From Paractinoplanes lichenicola (lineage in GTDB: Bacteria; Actinomycetota; Actinomycetes; Mycobacteriales; Micromonosporaceae): a stretch of 64,000 nt of DNA. A program made the translations under genes and the position numbers. Location of the stretch: assembly GCF_016785085.1 (NCBI RefSeq), contig NZ_JAENHO010000009.1:248001-312000 (forward strand), in the 5' to 3' direction. This document shows, piece by piece, positions 34,130 through 41,619 of this stretch (position 1 is the first letter of the stretch; each line of letters opens with the position of its first letter). The notes beneath the pieces are model-generated. The model had not been told where the DNA came from, searched no databases, and saw nothing but the letters and a program-made list of their open reading frames with translations.

Positions 34130-34737
34130 TTGCCGCGGATGCCGCCGTCGCCGGTCTGCTGGATGTAGAGGGCCGACCCGTCGTTCTTGACCTGGAGGGC
34201 GCCGAACTCCTCGTTGATGAAGTTGTGGGTCGGGCGGCCCTTCTCGTCCTTCTCGCCGGTCGCGTAGACCCGGAAGACCGTGGTCTCGTTCTCGGCACAC
34301 TTGACCGTGCCCACGCCGACCGGCTCCTTTGTCTTGTCGGCGAAGACGCACCAGCGGCCGCCCTCCTCGCGCGGGCGGAGGGCCTCGATCAGATACATGT
34401 CCTCGCCCTGGGCCGGCACGAGCCGGAACTCGGCGCCGTCGTCGGTGCCGTCCCCGATGGCGATCGGCCCCTCGTACGTGGCGCTCCAGTCCTTGTCGTC
34501 CTCCGCGATGTGGATCAGCGTCTGCCGCTTGCCGGCCAGGATGTCCTCGGTGTTCAGCGGGGCCGCCGACGCCGAGGTGGCGGCCGGGGACGGCGCGGAA
34601 CCGGCGGCGGAGTCGGCCGCCGCGGTCGACGGGGCCGCCGCCGGTTCCGACGAGTCGCCGGACGAGCCGCAGGCCTGCAGGGTCAGGGCCAGGCCGGTGA
34701 GAACAGCGCCGGTGGTGAAGACCCGGGACGTACGCAC
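34096..34737 (-). CDS. lipoprotein of unknown function
   Basis: A 213-residue protein from ATG 34737. Signal with lipobox: VLTGLALTLQACGSSGD. A Ser/Ala/Pro-rich linker (25-62) is followed by a beta-rich domain with two cysteines (GRWCVFAD and VKCAEN) and LIHIAEDDKDWSATYEGP; an AbfB/ricin-like fold is possible but not recognised. No transport or enzyme motif. It stands alone, convergent with the deaminase. Confidence 0.75.
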   Translation of the reverse strand: MRTSRVFTTGAVLTGLALTLQACGSSGDSSEPAAAPSTAAADSAAGSAPSPAATSASAAPLNTEDILAGKRQTLIHIAEDDKDWSATYEGPIAIGDGTDDGAEFRLVPAQGEDMYLIEALRPREEGGRWCVFADKTKEPVGVGTVKCAENETTVFRVYATGEKDEKGRPTHNFINEEFGALQVKNDGSALYIQQTGDGGIRGNYSFVDRGPVE

Positions 34738-34785
34738 GGGGAGAACCTCCTTGGTTGGATCTTCACCCCCTACCCAATCGGGAAA

Positions 34786-35148
34786 TTACTTAACAGTCGG
34801 CGGGGCGTAGACGTTCACGAGAGTGCCGTCCGGGTCGCGGAACAGCATCGACCGGTTACCCCACGGCATCGTGGTGGGTTCCTGTACGAACTCCCGGACG
34901 CTCCCGCGCAGCCGCGCGAACTCGGCGTCCACATCCGCGACGCGGAACTCGACGATGGCCGTGCCGGCGGCCGGACGGTCGAGGAACGGCACGGTCGCGA
35001 GTGCGCCGATGGCCAGGGTCGCGCCCGGCGTGACGAGCTCGGCGAACAGCGGGGTCGGGCGGCGGGCGGTCAGGCCGGTGACCAGCTCGTAGAAGTCGGT
35101 CAGCCGGGCGACGTCATTGGTGATGAGGCGAATCGAAGTCAGGTTCAT
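34786..35148 (-). CDS. VOC-family protein divergent from WYL regulator
   Basis: A 120-residue single-domain vicinal oxygen chelate protein from ATG 35148 (MNLTSIRLITNDVARLTDFYE) ending RSMLFRDPDGTLVNVYAPP, as in glyoxalase/bleomycin-resistance-like proteins. The start lies 53 bp from the divergent WYL regulator, and a 10-bp dyad fills that gap, so it is the probable target of that regulator. Ligand unknown. Confidence 0.87.
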   Translation of the reverse strand: MNLTSIRLITNDVARLTDFYELVTGLTARRPTPLFAELVTPGATLAIGALATVPFLDRPAAGTAIVEFRVADVDAEFARLRGSVREFVQEPTTMPWGNRSMLFRDPDGTLVNVYAPPTVK

Positions 35149-35166
35149 GCGGCACACGCTAGGTCT

Positions 35167-35193
35167 AATACCGGGCAGCTTCCGCCCGGTATT
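35167..35193. promoter_or_regulatory. WYL-regulator operator candidate
   Basis: AATACCGGGC (35167-35176) and GCCCGGTATT (35184-35193) form a perfect 10-bp inverted repeat with a 7-nt spacer. It is centred in the 53-bp gap between the divergent VOC and WYL genes, where it can overlap both promoters. Autoregulation plus control of the VOC gene is the natural reading. Confidence 0.75.
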
Positions 35194-35201
35194 CTCGGGA
35201 G

Positions 35202-36146
35202 ATGTCCACCGCCCGCGTGCTCGGCCTGCTCGAGATTCTGCAAGGCGGAGGCACCCGTACGACCGCCGAGCTGGCCGCCCGCTTGGAGGTCGACGAGCGG
35301 ACCGTACGCCGGTACGTCGGCCAGCTGCTCGACCTGGAGGTGCCGGTCGAGTCGGTGCGCGGGCGGTACGGCGGCTATCGGCTGGCCCCCGGCTTCCGGA
35401 TGCCCCCGCTGATGCTGACCGACGAGGAGGCCCTGGCTGTCCTGCTCGGCCTCAACTCGTCGTCGGGCGAGGCCGCCGAGAGCGCCGCCGCCAAGGTGCG
35501 CCGGGTGCTGCCCAAGGCGCTCCAGGCCCGGCTGGCGGCGGTGTTCGCGACGACCGAGTTCACCGCCCCGGCCGCCGCGAGCCCCGAGGCGTCAGTGTTG
35601 CTGCGACTGGCCGAGGCGGCCCGGCAACGGCATTCCCTGCTGATCGGTTACGCGGATCGCCACGGCGTGAGCAGCGAGAGGACCCTTTCCCCGTACGGGA
35701 TCGTGGCGCACCACGGCCGGTGGTACGTCACCGGACACGACGCGTCGTCGGGGGAGTTGCGCACGTTCCGGCTCGACCGGATCGGGTGGGTCCGTCCGAC
35801 GGGGGAGACCTTCGAGGTGCCGGACGACTTCGACCCGGCCGCGACGGTGCTCGCGGGGCTGGCCGGCACGCCCTGGCGCTATCAGGTGGTCGTACGGGTG
35901 AACGGGTCTGCCGACGAGGTGCGGGCGGGGCTGCCGCAGGGTTTGGCGACGATCGAGGCCGACGACGAGGACGGCTGGGTGGTCGTGCGGATGCGGGCCG
36001 AGCGGCTCGACTGGGTGCCCGGGGTCCTCGGTGGACTGGGTCGGCCGTTCGTCGTGCGGGAGCCCGCGGCCCTGCGTGACCTGGTCGGAAAATGGGTCCA
36101 CAATTTTTCCGCTAACCTCTTGGCACTCGGCCGCGAGGAGTGCTAA
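35202..36146 (+). CDS. helix-turn-helix WYL-domain transcriptional regulator
   Basis: A 314-residue YafY-like regulator from ATG 35202 after CGGGAG. N-terminal HTH (ARVLGLLEILQGGGTRTTAELAARLEVDERTVRRYV), then the YafY segment RGRYGGYRLAPGFRMPPLMLTDEEALAVLLGL, and a WYL domain with GRWYVTGHD and ELRTFRLDRIGWV (WYV instead of WYL). A WCX-like C-terminal extension follows. WYL domains sense nucleic-acid or other ligands. The last nine codons contain a CIRCE element serving the next gene. Confidence 0.92.
   Translation: MSTARVLGLLEILQGGGTRTTAELAARLEVDERTVRRYVGQLLDLEVPVESVRGRYGGYRLAPGFRMPPLMLTDEEALAVLLGLNSSSGEAAESAAAKVRRVLPKALQARLAAVFATTEFTAPAAASPEASVLLRLAEAARQRHSLLIGYADRHGVSSERTLSPYGIVAHHGRWYVTGHDASSGELRTFRLDRIGWVRPTGETFEVPDDFDPAATVLAGLAGTPWRYQVVVRVNGSADEVRAGLPQGLATIEADDEDGWVVVRMRAERLDWVPGVLGGLGRPFVVREPAALRDLVGKWVHNFSANLLALGREEC
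36120..36146 (+). promoter_or_regulatory. CIRCE element (HrcA operator) overlapping 3' end of WYL gene
   Basis: TTGGCACTC (36120-36128), nine spacer bases and GAGTGCTAA (36138-36146) match the CIRCE consensus TTAGCACTC-N9-GAGTGCTAA with one mismatch. The right arm contains the TAA stop of the WYL gene. TTGGCA could double as -35 and CTAAAA at 36143-36148 as -10 (17-bp spacing), so HrcA would block initiation. The nearest downstream gene is Hsp20 (36280). Confidence 0.85.
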
Positions 36147-36162
36147 AAAATTCTTGTCGCTG

Positions 36163-36196
36163 CTGGTCACCGCGGTGATGCACCCCGGATGACCAG
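36163..36196 (+). other. hairpin in Hsp20 leader / end of WYL transcript
   Basis: CTGGTCACCG (36163-36172), GGTG, loop ATG, CACC and a matching right arm ending TGACCAG (36190-36196) fold into a long stem with one bulge and one mismatch. A second stem GTCCGTCGG/CCGGCGGAC (36238-36260) lies 8 nt before the GAGGAGG ribosome site of Hsp20. The first could end WYL transcripts or attenuate the CIRCE-driven leader; the second could modulate ribosome access. Confidence 0.6.
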
Positions 36197-36279
36197 GCGG
36201 CACCTCGGCAGATTTGATCTTTAGCCGAGCGCCACGCGTCCGTCGGACAGGCCGGCGGACGGGTCTCGAGGAGGTGTTC

Positions 36280-36717
36280 GTGGTGCTGACTTTCGATCCT
36301 TTCCGCGACTTCGACCGGCTCGCCGAGCAGGTGCTGGGCGCCCCCGCCGCGCAGTCCGTCACGATGGCCATGCCGATCGACCTCTACCGGTCCGGCGACC
36401 ACTACGTGCTGCACTGCGACCTGGCCGGCATCGACCCCGGCTCGGTGCGGATCGACGTGGACAACCGGGTGCTGACCATCCGCGCCGAACGCTCCCCGCG
36501 CGCCGACGAGGAACTGCAGTGGATCCGCCGCGAACGCCCCACCGGCACCTTCGAGCGCCGGCTCACCCTGGGCGACGGCGTCGACGTGTCAGACATCGCC
36601 GCCACCTGGCAGGACGGCGTCCTCACGCTCACCCTGCCGGTGGCCGCCGCGGCGAAGCCCCGCCGCATCCCGATCACGGTGGCCGGCGAACGCCCAGCCG
36701 TCGAAGCCTCCGCCTGA
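36280..36717 (+). CDS. Hsp20/alpha-crystallin small heat-shock protein
   Basis: A 145-residue protein starting at GTG 36280 (or 36283), 6-9 nt after GAGGAGG. The alpha-crystallin domain spans about residues 30-125: MPIDLYRSGDHYVLHCDLAGIDPGSVRIDVDNRVLTIRAER, RRERPTGTFERRLTLGDGVD and the conserved DGVLTLTLPVA strand. It holds unfolding proteins in the cytoplasm under heat stress. Control by HrcA through the CIRCE element at 36120 is strongly suggested. A terminator hairpin follows at 36728. Confidence 0.92.
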   Translation: MVLTFDPFRDFDRLAEQVLGAPAAQSVTMAMPIDLYRSGDHYVLHCDLAGIDPGSVRIDVDNRVLTIRAERSPRADEELQWIRRERPTGTFERRLTLGDGVDVSDIAATWQDGVLTLTLPVAAAAKPRRIPITVAGERPAVEASA

Positions 36718-36727
36718 TCACGGTCGT

Positions 36728-36759
36728 TCGGCCGGGCGGCACCCCGACCGCCCGGCCGA
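36728..36759 (+). terminator. intrinsic terminator after Hsp20
   Basis: TCGGCCGGGCGG (36728-36739) and CCGCCCGGCCGA (36748-36759) form a perfect 12-bp GC-rich stem with an 8-nt loop, 10 bp after the Hsp20 stop. No U-tract, as usual in actinobacteria. Confidence 0.8.
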
Positions 36760-36954
36760 CACCCCCGTCGCATACGCCGTCACACCGGGTAGACGCGGTA
36801 CTGCAGCCTTCCAACCCATGACCACATCCATCATCGGGTTCCAGACCTGCACCCAGCCACCCGACTCGGCGGCATGGAGGGCGTCGGGCTTGAGGGCGCT
36901 TGTACGGCGGGGCCGCCGCCCATTGTTCATGGCGGCACCGTGACGACAACGTGG

Positions 36955-36966
36955 GAGAGCGCTCTC
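36955..36966. promoter_or_regulatory. LacI-family-type operator GAGAGCGCTCTC
   Basis: A perfect 12-bp palindrome preceded by TGG, close to the actinobacterial CebR/CelR-type site (TGGGAGCGCTCCCA) that controls glycoside-degradation genes. It lies 37 bp before the GNAT start; no glycosidase gene is next to it, though a secreted-protein remnant lies downstream at 37474-37757. Confidence 0.5.
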
Positions 36967-37002
36967 GACCGGGCCCGCGCGGTGCTGGTTCATGATGTTG
37001 GG

Positions 37003-37464
37003 GTGACCGATGTAGCTGTCTGGCCCCTGACCATCCGGGAACGGCGTCCGGAGGACCTCGAAACGTGTGCGCGTCTGCTGCGTCGGGTGCGCCTTGCCAA
37101 CGGCTATCCGGCGAAATGGCCCTCTCGCCCCAGTGCCTGGCTGGATCTTCCGGAGTTCGACCAGGCGTGGGTGGCCACGAACTCGTCCGGTCTCATTGTT
37201 GGGCACGTCGCCGTACAGAACGGCCGAGAGGTCACGCGGCTGTTCGTGGCGCCTGAGGCCCGCCGCCTCGGGGTTGCAAGTGCTCTGCTTGACCACGTGC
37301 ACATCTGGGCCGGCGGTCGGCTCATCCTCAACGTGGTTGACAAGGTGAACTCGCCGGCGGTCGCGTTCTACGAGAGCACCGGATGGCGATACACGCACAC
37401 GACGACCGCCGACTGGGCCGGTTCGCGTGGGAAAACAGTGCGCCTGCGTCACTACGTCCGATAG
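37003..37464 (+). CDS. GNAT-family N-acetyltransferase
   Basis: A 153-residue protein best read from GTG 37003 (TDVAVWPLTIRERRPEDLETC); a frame from 36874 adds 43 unlikely residues. It has the GNAT acetyl-CoA loop VTRLFVAPEARRLGVASALLDHV (motif RxxGxA, read as RRLGVA) and the motif B segment NSPAVAFYESTGWRYTHT. It transfers an acetyl group from acetyl-CoA to an unknown amine. It begins 37 bp after the LacI-type palindrome. Confidence 0.87.
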   Translation: MTDVAVWPLTIRERRPEDLETCARLLRRVRLANGYPAKWPSRPSAWLDLPEFDQAWVATNSSGLIVGHVAVQNGREVTRLFVAPEARRLGVASALLDHVHIWAGGRLILNVVDKVNSPAVAFYESTGWRYTHTTTADWAGSRGKTVRLRHYVR

Positions 37465-37473
37465 GCGCTGCGC

Positions 37474-37757
37474 ACGGTCAAGGTTGCCCTGCCCAACGAC
37501 AAGTGGGCGATCGACGGGTCGACGGTCCGGGTCACCACACGTTCGTCCTCGAGCGCGGAGATCTAACGACCAGCCCGCCATCCGGTAACCGGTTCCCCAC
37601 CATGTATCACGCTGTGGCGAAGGGCACGCCGTATTCCTGGTCGAACCGTTACTGGTACACGGGAACGGCGGTTTGGTGGGGTAACACCACCTATCGCCGC
37701 GCTGATGTGCCGGGAGCGGCTACCAACATCGGCTACAGCCTGAAGTTCTTCGAGTGA
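37474..37757 (+). pseudogene. remnant of a small secreted protein gene
   Basis: Two pieces in different frames follow the GNAT gene. The first (37474-37566) reads TVKVALPNDKWAIDGSTVRV and stops; the second (to 37757) reads TMYHAVAKGTPYSWSNRYWYT, then GTAVWWGNTTYRRADVPG and ends GYSLKFFE. Together they look like one small exported beta-rich protein of aromatic-rich type that has lost its start, its signal peptide and its frame. No initiation site fits. The interval 37465-37799 has no other gene. Confidence 0.55.
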
Positions 37758-37799
37758 CGTTCTCAGGACCTGTACACCAACGTCTGGTAAACAACGTGG

Positions 37800-38567
37800 A
37801 TGGTCTTCGAGTGGTCGGCGGTCGGCACCGTCGTGATCAACGGTGTCCGGCTCGGCTATCGGGAGGCCGGTGACCCGTCGGGCCGCCCGGTGGTGCTCCT
37901 GCACGGCTGTGGCAGCAGCTCGCGCACGTGGGACAGGTTCGCCGCCCGGCTCGAGGGCCACCGGGTGCTCGCCGTCGACCTGCGCGGCCACGCCACCAGC
38001 GCCCGCCCTGGAAGCTACGCGCTGACCAGCCTCGGCGACGACCTGGTGGGCCTGCTCGAGGCGTTCGACCTGCGCGGCACCGTGCTGGTCGGCCACTCGG
38101 TCGGGGCCTACGCCGCGCTCGACGCCGCCCGCCGCGTTGCCGATCGCATCGCCGGCCTCGTGCTGGAAGACCTGGCCGCCCCGCCCCGCACGTCCCAGCC
38201 GTCGGTCCGGGGCATCAACCCGTGGCAGGTGCTCACCGCGGTGTTCGGCATTCTCACCGTCCGCCAGGATTACGACCTGCGCGCCATGGCCGCCCTGCTG
38301 CGCCAGCTGTCGCGTCCCGACGCCGCGTGGTGGTCGCGCCTCGGCCACGTCGAGCACCCCACCCTGGTCCTCTCGGGCGGCCCCACCAGCTGCATCCCGC
38401 CGCGCCGCCTGGCCGAGGCCACCCTGGCCCTCCCCGGCGCGCGCCTGGCGACGATCCCGGTCGGCCACCGCGTGCACAGCCTGGCCCCCGAGCGGTTCGC
38501 CACCGAAGTCCTGGCATTCCTGAATCAGGCGGCCGTCGCCTCGTCTCCGGCCGGAGTGAGCCGGTAA
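37800..38567 (+). CDS. alpha/beta hydrolase
   Basis: A 255-residue hydrolase from ATG 37800. Motifs: LLHGCGSSSRTW (oxyanion), LAVDLRGHATSA, nucleophile elbow VGHSVGAYAALDAA and a late His in PVGHRVHSLAPE. The acid is probably Asp in RPDAAWW or LVLEDLAA. Close in pattern to epoxide-hydrolase/esterase-like YdjP proteins. Substrate unknown. A perfect hairpin terminator follows at 38596, so it is transcribed alone. Confidence 0.87.
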   Translation: MVFEWSAVGTVVINGVRLGYREAGDPSGRPVVLLHGCGSSSRTWDRFAARLEGHRVLAVDLRGHATSARPGSYALTSLGDDLVGLLEAFDLRGTVLVGHSVGAYAALDAARRVADRIAGLVLEDLAAPPRTSQPSVRGINPWQVLTAVFGILTVRQDYDLRAMAALLRQLSRPDAAWWSRLGHVEHPTLVLSGGPTSCIPPRRLAEATLALPGARLATIPVGHRVHSLAPERFATEVLAFLNQAAVASSPAGVSR

Positions 38568-38595
38568 CCGCAGTATCGCGAGCAGATCCCGCATC

Positions 38596-38623
38596 GTCCA
38601 TGCCGCATCAGTGCGGCATGGAC
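38596..38623 (+). terminator. intrinsic terminator hairpin
   Basis: GTCCATGCCGCA (38596-38607), loop TCAG, and TGCGGCATGGAC (38612-38623): a perfect 12-bp stem with a 4-nt loop, 28 bp after the hydrolase stop. Confidence 0.8.
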
Positions 38624-38708
38624 CAGCCACGTCTGTCCACAGACGATCGTCGATAGGCGGGGTCGTTTCCCGTCGCTGGTGTCCGATGCTCGGCGATCGC
38701 TGGAGGCG

Positions 38709-39248
38709 ATGGTGCGACAGGCTAGGTGGCTGTTCTACGCGGGTGTGGTCGCAACGTTGGCAGCGATGCCGGCCTGCTCCGGGCCGGACGAGGCGGTGAA
38801 CGACGCTGCGGCGGCGGCTCCGGTGTCAGAGGCCCCGGCATCAACGGTCCCGGAATCGACCGCCCCGCCGACGCCCGAACCATCCGTTACGGCGAAACCG
38901 ACTGCGATGAAGGCGACGATCGCCGAGCCAAGGCCGGATCACGTGCTGCAAATCGGCGTCAAGTCCGCCACCAGAGCCGGGGAACAGATCGAGCTCGTGC
39001 TCAGTGGCACCTACGGCGGGACGAAGACCACCCAGTGGAATCAGACCTCGGTCGAGGCCGGCACCGACACCGGAACCTGTCAGGTGACACCCGACCCGGG
39101 CTTCCCCGGCGGATCGAGCCGCCCGCGCAGCGTCGTCACCGGAACGTGGGTCCTGACCTGTCCCGGCGAGGGCCCGGTTCGCCTCGCGATCGACCCGTTC
39201 AGCGGGCTGCTCGACTCGGACACCAGCTTCCGGATCACGCTACGGTGA
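38709..39248 (+). CDS. lipoprotein of unknown function
   Basis: Best start is ATG 38709 after TGGAGG (179 residues); 38679 would place ten residues before the signal. Signal and lipobox: WLFYAGVVATLAAMPACSG. A Pro/Ala/Thr/Glu linker (about 25-65) leads to a compact beta domain with two cysteines (GTCQVTPDPG and VLTCPGEG) that may form a disulfide. No family recognised. Single gene between two terminators. Confidence 0.75.
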   Translation: MVRQARWLFYAGVVATLAAMPACSGPDEAVNDAAAAAPVSEAPASTVPESTAPPTPEPSVTAKPTAMKATIAEPRPDHVLQIGVKSATRAGEQIELVLSGTYGGTKTTQWNQTSVEAGTDTGTCQVTPDPGFPGGSSRPRSVVTGTWVLTCPGEGPVRLAIDPFSGLLDSDTSFRITLR

Positions 39249-39276
39249 CGCGGCCGGCCTCTCCGTGAACGCCGAC

Positions 39277-39309
39277 GCGCCCGGCTCGAAGCTCCACCGA
39301 GCCGGGCGC
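39277..39309 (+). terminator. intrinsic terminator hairpin
   Basis: GCGCCCGGCTCG (39277-39288), 9-nt loop, CGAGCCGGGCGC (39298-39309): perfect 12-bp stem, 28 bp after the lipoprotein stop. It insulates that gene from the operon starting at 39430. Confidence 0.85.
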
Positions 39310-39429
39310 TGTCGTGTCGGATCGAGGACAGCGTGCGTTTCGCCCGCCGCGGTAATCTCCGGCGACGTCCATGATCTCCCTGCAAAGAAGCATTTCGTCG
39401 GTCGGAACGAACAACTGCGGAGTGACATC

Positions 39430-40347
39430 ATGGAATCGTGCGACGCGTACACCCCTAGGGACATCATCACGGAGTTGGGCGATCTTGGCTTCGAGACGGT
39501 GCTGGCGAAAACGCCCTACGGCCGAGTCGCGTTCTATGTCAGACGCCGCAACAATGGTGACGCCGGTACGCTCCTCCTGCACGGTGTCGCATCGGACGCC
39601 ACAACATGGACACCTATTCTCCAGTGCGCGGCCGAGTCCGGAGTGGAACTCGGCAACCTGGTCCTGGTCGATCTGCCCTCGTTCGGGCGATCGGAGAATC
39701 GGCTCGATACCATGTGGATCCCCGAGGTCGGCGAGATGTTGATGCGGGAGATGAAGGGCCTGGGCTTTCTCAAGGTCAGGCTCGTCGGACAGTCGATGGG
39801 CGGATTCCTGGCCCTGGACATGGCCAGCCGCTTCGCCGCTGATGTGACCTCCGTCCACGTCGCCGCGGGTTCCTATTTCGCGATACTGAATACGATCAAG
39901 AGACCGATTGCGAACATCCTTCGCAACCCTGTGACCGCCCTGCTCTGGAACGGCTATTGGCTGCTCTGCCTGACTGGCGGCTTCGGATCCCACATGGTTC
40001 GGCTGTGCGCGAGGGTGGTGGGCGCCCGGGCGGTCATCGCGCCTTTCTTGGCTCGCCCCGCACAGTTCCGGCGGCAACTGGCAGAGAAGATTCTGACTCA
40101 GCTGAGCCCGCGGGGGGTCGTCCTCACCGCGCGCAACGGCCCCTCCTACGACGCGGTCGAGACGTGGGGAAGTATCACGGTGCCGTTGATCGCCGTCTTC
40201 GGCGACCGGGACCGGCTGGTCACCAAGTGGGACGCGCAGGAGCTGATCAGAGCCAACCCCTCAGCCCGCATCGCCTGGGTCGCGGACGCCGCACACATGC
40301 TGACCATCGAGCGTCCGTCCGCAGTGCTGCGAGCGTTAGGTCTCTAG
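39430..40347 (+). CDS. alpha/beta hydrolase, first gene of lipid-linked cluster
   Basis: A 305-residue hydrolase from ATG 39430; an upstream frame to 39265 would cross the terminator. Motifs: LLHGVASDATTWTPIL, VDLPSFGRSEN, nucleophile elbow LVGQSMGGFLALDMA, Asp in VFGDRDRLVTKW and His in VADAAHMLTIERP, a full triad with Ser in GQSMG. The stop (TAG) abuts the ATG of the membrane-protein gene with no gap. Base composition looks less GC-rich and codons less biased than in neighbours. Likely acts on lipid or ester substrates. Confidence 0.85.
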   Translation: MESCDAYTPRDIITELGDLGFETVLAKTPYGRVAFYVRRRNNGDAGTLLLHGVASDATTWTPILQCAAESGVELGNLVLVDLPSFGRSENRLDTMWIPEVGEMLMREMKGLGFLKVRLVGQSMGGFLALDMASRFAADVTSVHVAAGSYFAILNTIKRPIANILRNPVTALLWNGYWLLCLTGGFGSHMVRLCARVVGARAVIAPFLARPAQFRRQLAEKILTQLSPRGVVLTARNGPSYDAVETWGSITVPLIAVFGDRDRLVTKWDAQELIRANPSARIAWVADAAHMLTIERPSAVLRALGL

Positions 40348-41589
40348 ATGACCTCAGTGGGCGACCGTATGGGTGCACTGGGCCGCGCCGTTCTCCCGCT
40401 GAGGGGCTCGCGACGCGGGCTCGACAATGTCCGGCTTGTTGGGTGGACCCTGTCGGGCTTTGTGCTCACCGTGCTGGTGACGTCCGCCTTTGATGTGGCT
40501 CGCGAACCGGGCTGTCAGGGTTTTCGGGTCTTCCTGCGGTCGTTGTTGCTTCGCCAGGGCGAACCTCCGAACTGCGACAGCGTTCCGTTCCTGGTCGACA
40601 TCCCCACCGTCATCCTGTCCTTGACCTCCCCCTTCGCCGTGATCGGCTACCTGACGATCCTGCGCAGGCTGGAAGGTCTTGTTCCCGAACTCCAGCGCAC
40701 CGGCTTGTTGCCTGACGACCGGGTCACCGCCGGCGCCGACGAGACCATGCAGCAATGGCTGCTTCGCCTCCTCCCGCGCGGCTGGAAGGGTTGGCTGCTC
40801 TTCGCGGTCTCGGCGGCCATGACGATCTGGCTCTACAGCCGGAACTTGCAGTCCGGCGGGATCTTTGAGGCTCTCGCCAACCCGGCTGCTCCGGAGGCTG
40901 TTCTCCGGGAACGCTGGTGGGCCGATTACCGTGACAATCCACTATTGGCGGTCTGGTGCGTATTCGTCGGGACCGTCGGGGTTCACTTCGCCCTGGCCAG
41001 CGCCTGGATGTACGCGCTTGTGGGCCAGCGCCTGCTCAGCCGGCGGAAGCGGAATCTCTTGGACTTCCGGGTCAGGTACGTGCCGCGTTGGCGGGACAAG
41101 AGTTTCGGCTGGGCGCCGGCGACTTCCCTGATCATGCTCAGCTACGCGACGGCGATCAACTTCGCGATCTCGATGATCGCGGTATTCGACATGCTGCAGG
41201 GCGGCGTGAACCGCGTCGTCGCGGCAGGCTTCGCCACGCTGGGAGTCTGCACCGATCTGGCCCTCATCGTCCTCACCCTCCGCATGATCGTCAAAGCGCA
41301 CCACGGCGTTCGCGCCGACGTCCGGGCCTTCGTCGCGCACGCGGTCAGGGTCGCCGAGATCCGCCGCGGGCAGCGGGACCGCCGGCGCCGAGGAACCTTC
41401 GCGGCGCCGCACCACCGGGTCGACTACGTCGTCGCCGAGCCCGAGGTGGATGTCATCCTGGCGGCACGGGACGCCGAATCCTGGCCTCCCTTGCCGATCG
41501 CGAACCTCGCCGTCGGGATTGTGAAGGTTGCCCCCGGAATTTACGCCATCATTCAACTTTCGCGAACCCTGGCCGGAGGGCTGTCGTAG
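40348..41589 (+). CDS. polytopic membrane protein of unknown function
   Basis: A 413-residue protein from ATG 40348, directly after the hydrolase stop. Hydrophobic segments: LVGWTLSGFVLTVLVTSAF, IPTVILSLTSPFAVIGYLTI, WKGWLLFAVSAAMTIWL, LLAVWCVFVGTVGVHFALASAWMYALV, SLIMLSYATAINFAISMIAVF, AAGFATLGVCTDLALIVLTLRMIV and an amphipathic C-terminus. An Arg-rich cytoplasmic tail follows. No transporter family recognised. Coupled to the hydrolase and 30 bp before the cyclopropane-synthase-like gene. Confidence 0.75.
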   Translation: MTSVGDRMGALGRAVLPLRGSRRGLDNVRLVGWTLSGFVLTVLVTSAFDVAREPGCQGFRVFLRSLLLRQGEPPNCDSVPFLVDIPTVILSLTSPFAVIGYLTILRRLEGLVPELQRTGLLPDDRVTAGADETMQQWLLRLLPRGWKGWLLFAVSAAMTIWLYSRNLQSGGIFEALANPAAPEAVLRERWWADYRDNPLLAVWCVFVGTVGVHFALASAWMYALVGQRLLSRRKRNLLDFRVRYVPRWRDKSFGWAPATSLIMLSYATAINFAISMIAVFDMLQGGVNRVVAAGFATLGVCTDLALIVLTLRMIVKAHHGVRADVRAFVAHAVRVAEIRRGQRDRRRRGTFAAPHHRVDYVVAEPEVDVILAARDAESWPPLPIANLAVGIVKVAPGIYAIIQLSRTLAGGLS

Positions 41590-41619
41590 CGAGCCGCTGA
41601 TGGAGGTTGGTGATCGTCG

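Noticed and set aside
36760-37002. Minus-strand frame with ALHAAESGGWVQVWNPMMDVVMGW
   Set aside because: Looks protein-like but has no start, ribosome site or family; left as unannotated.
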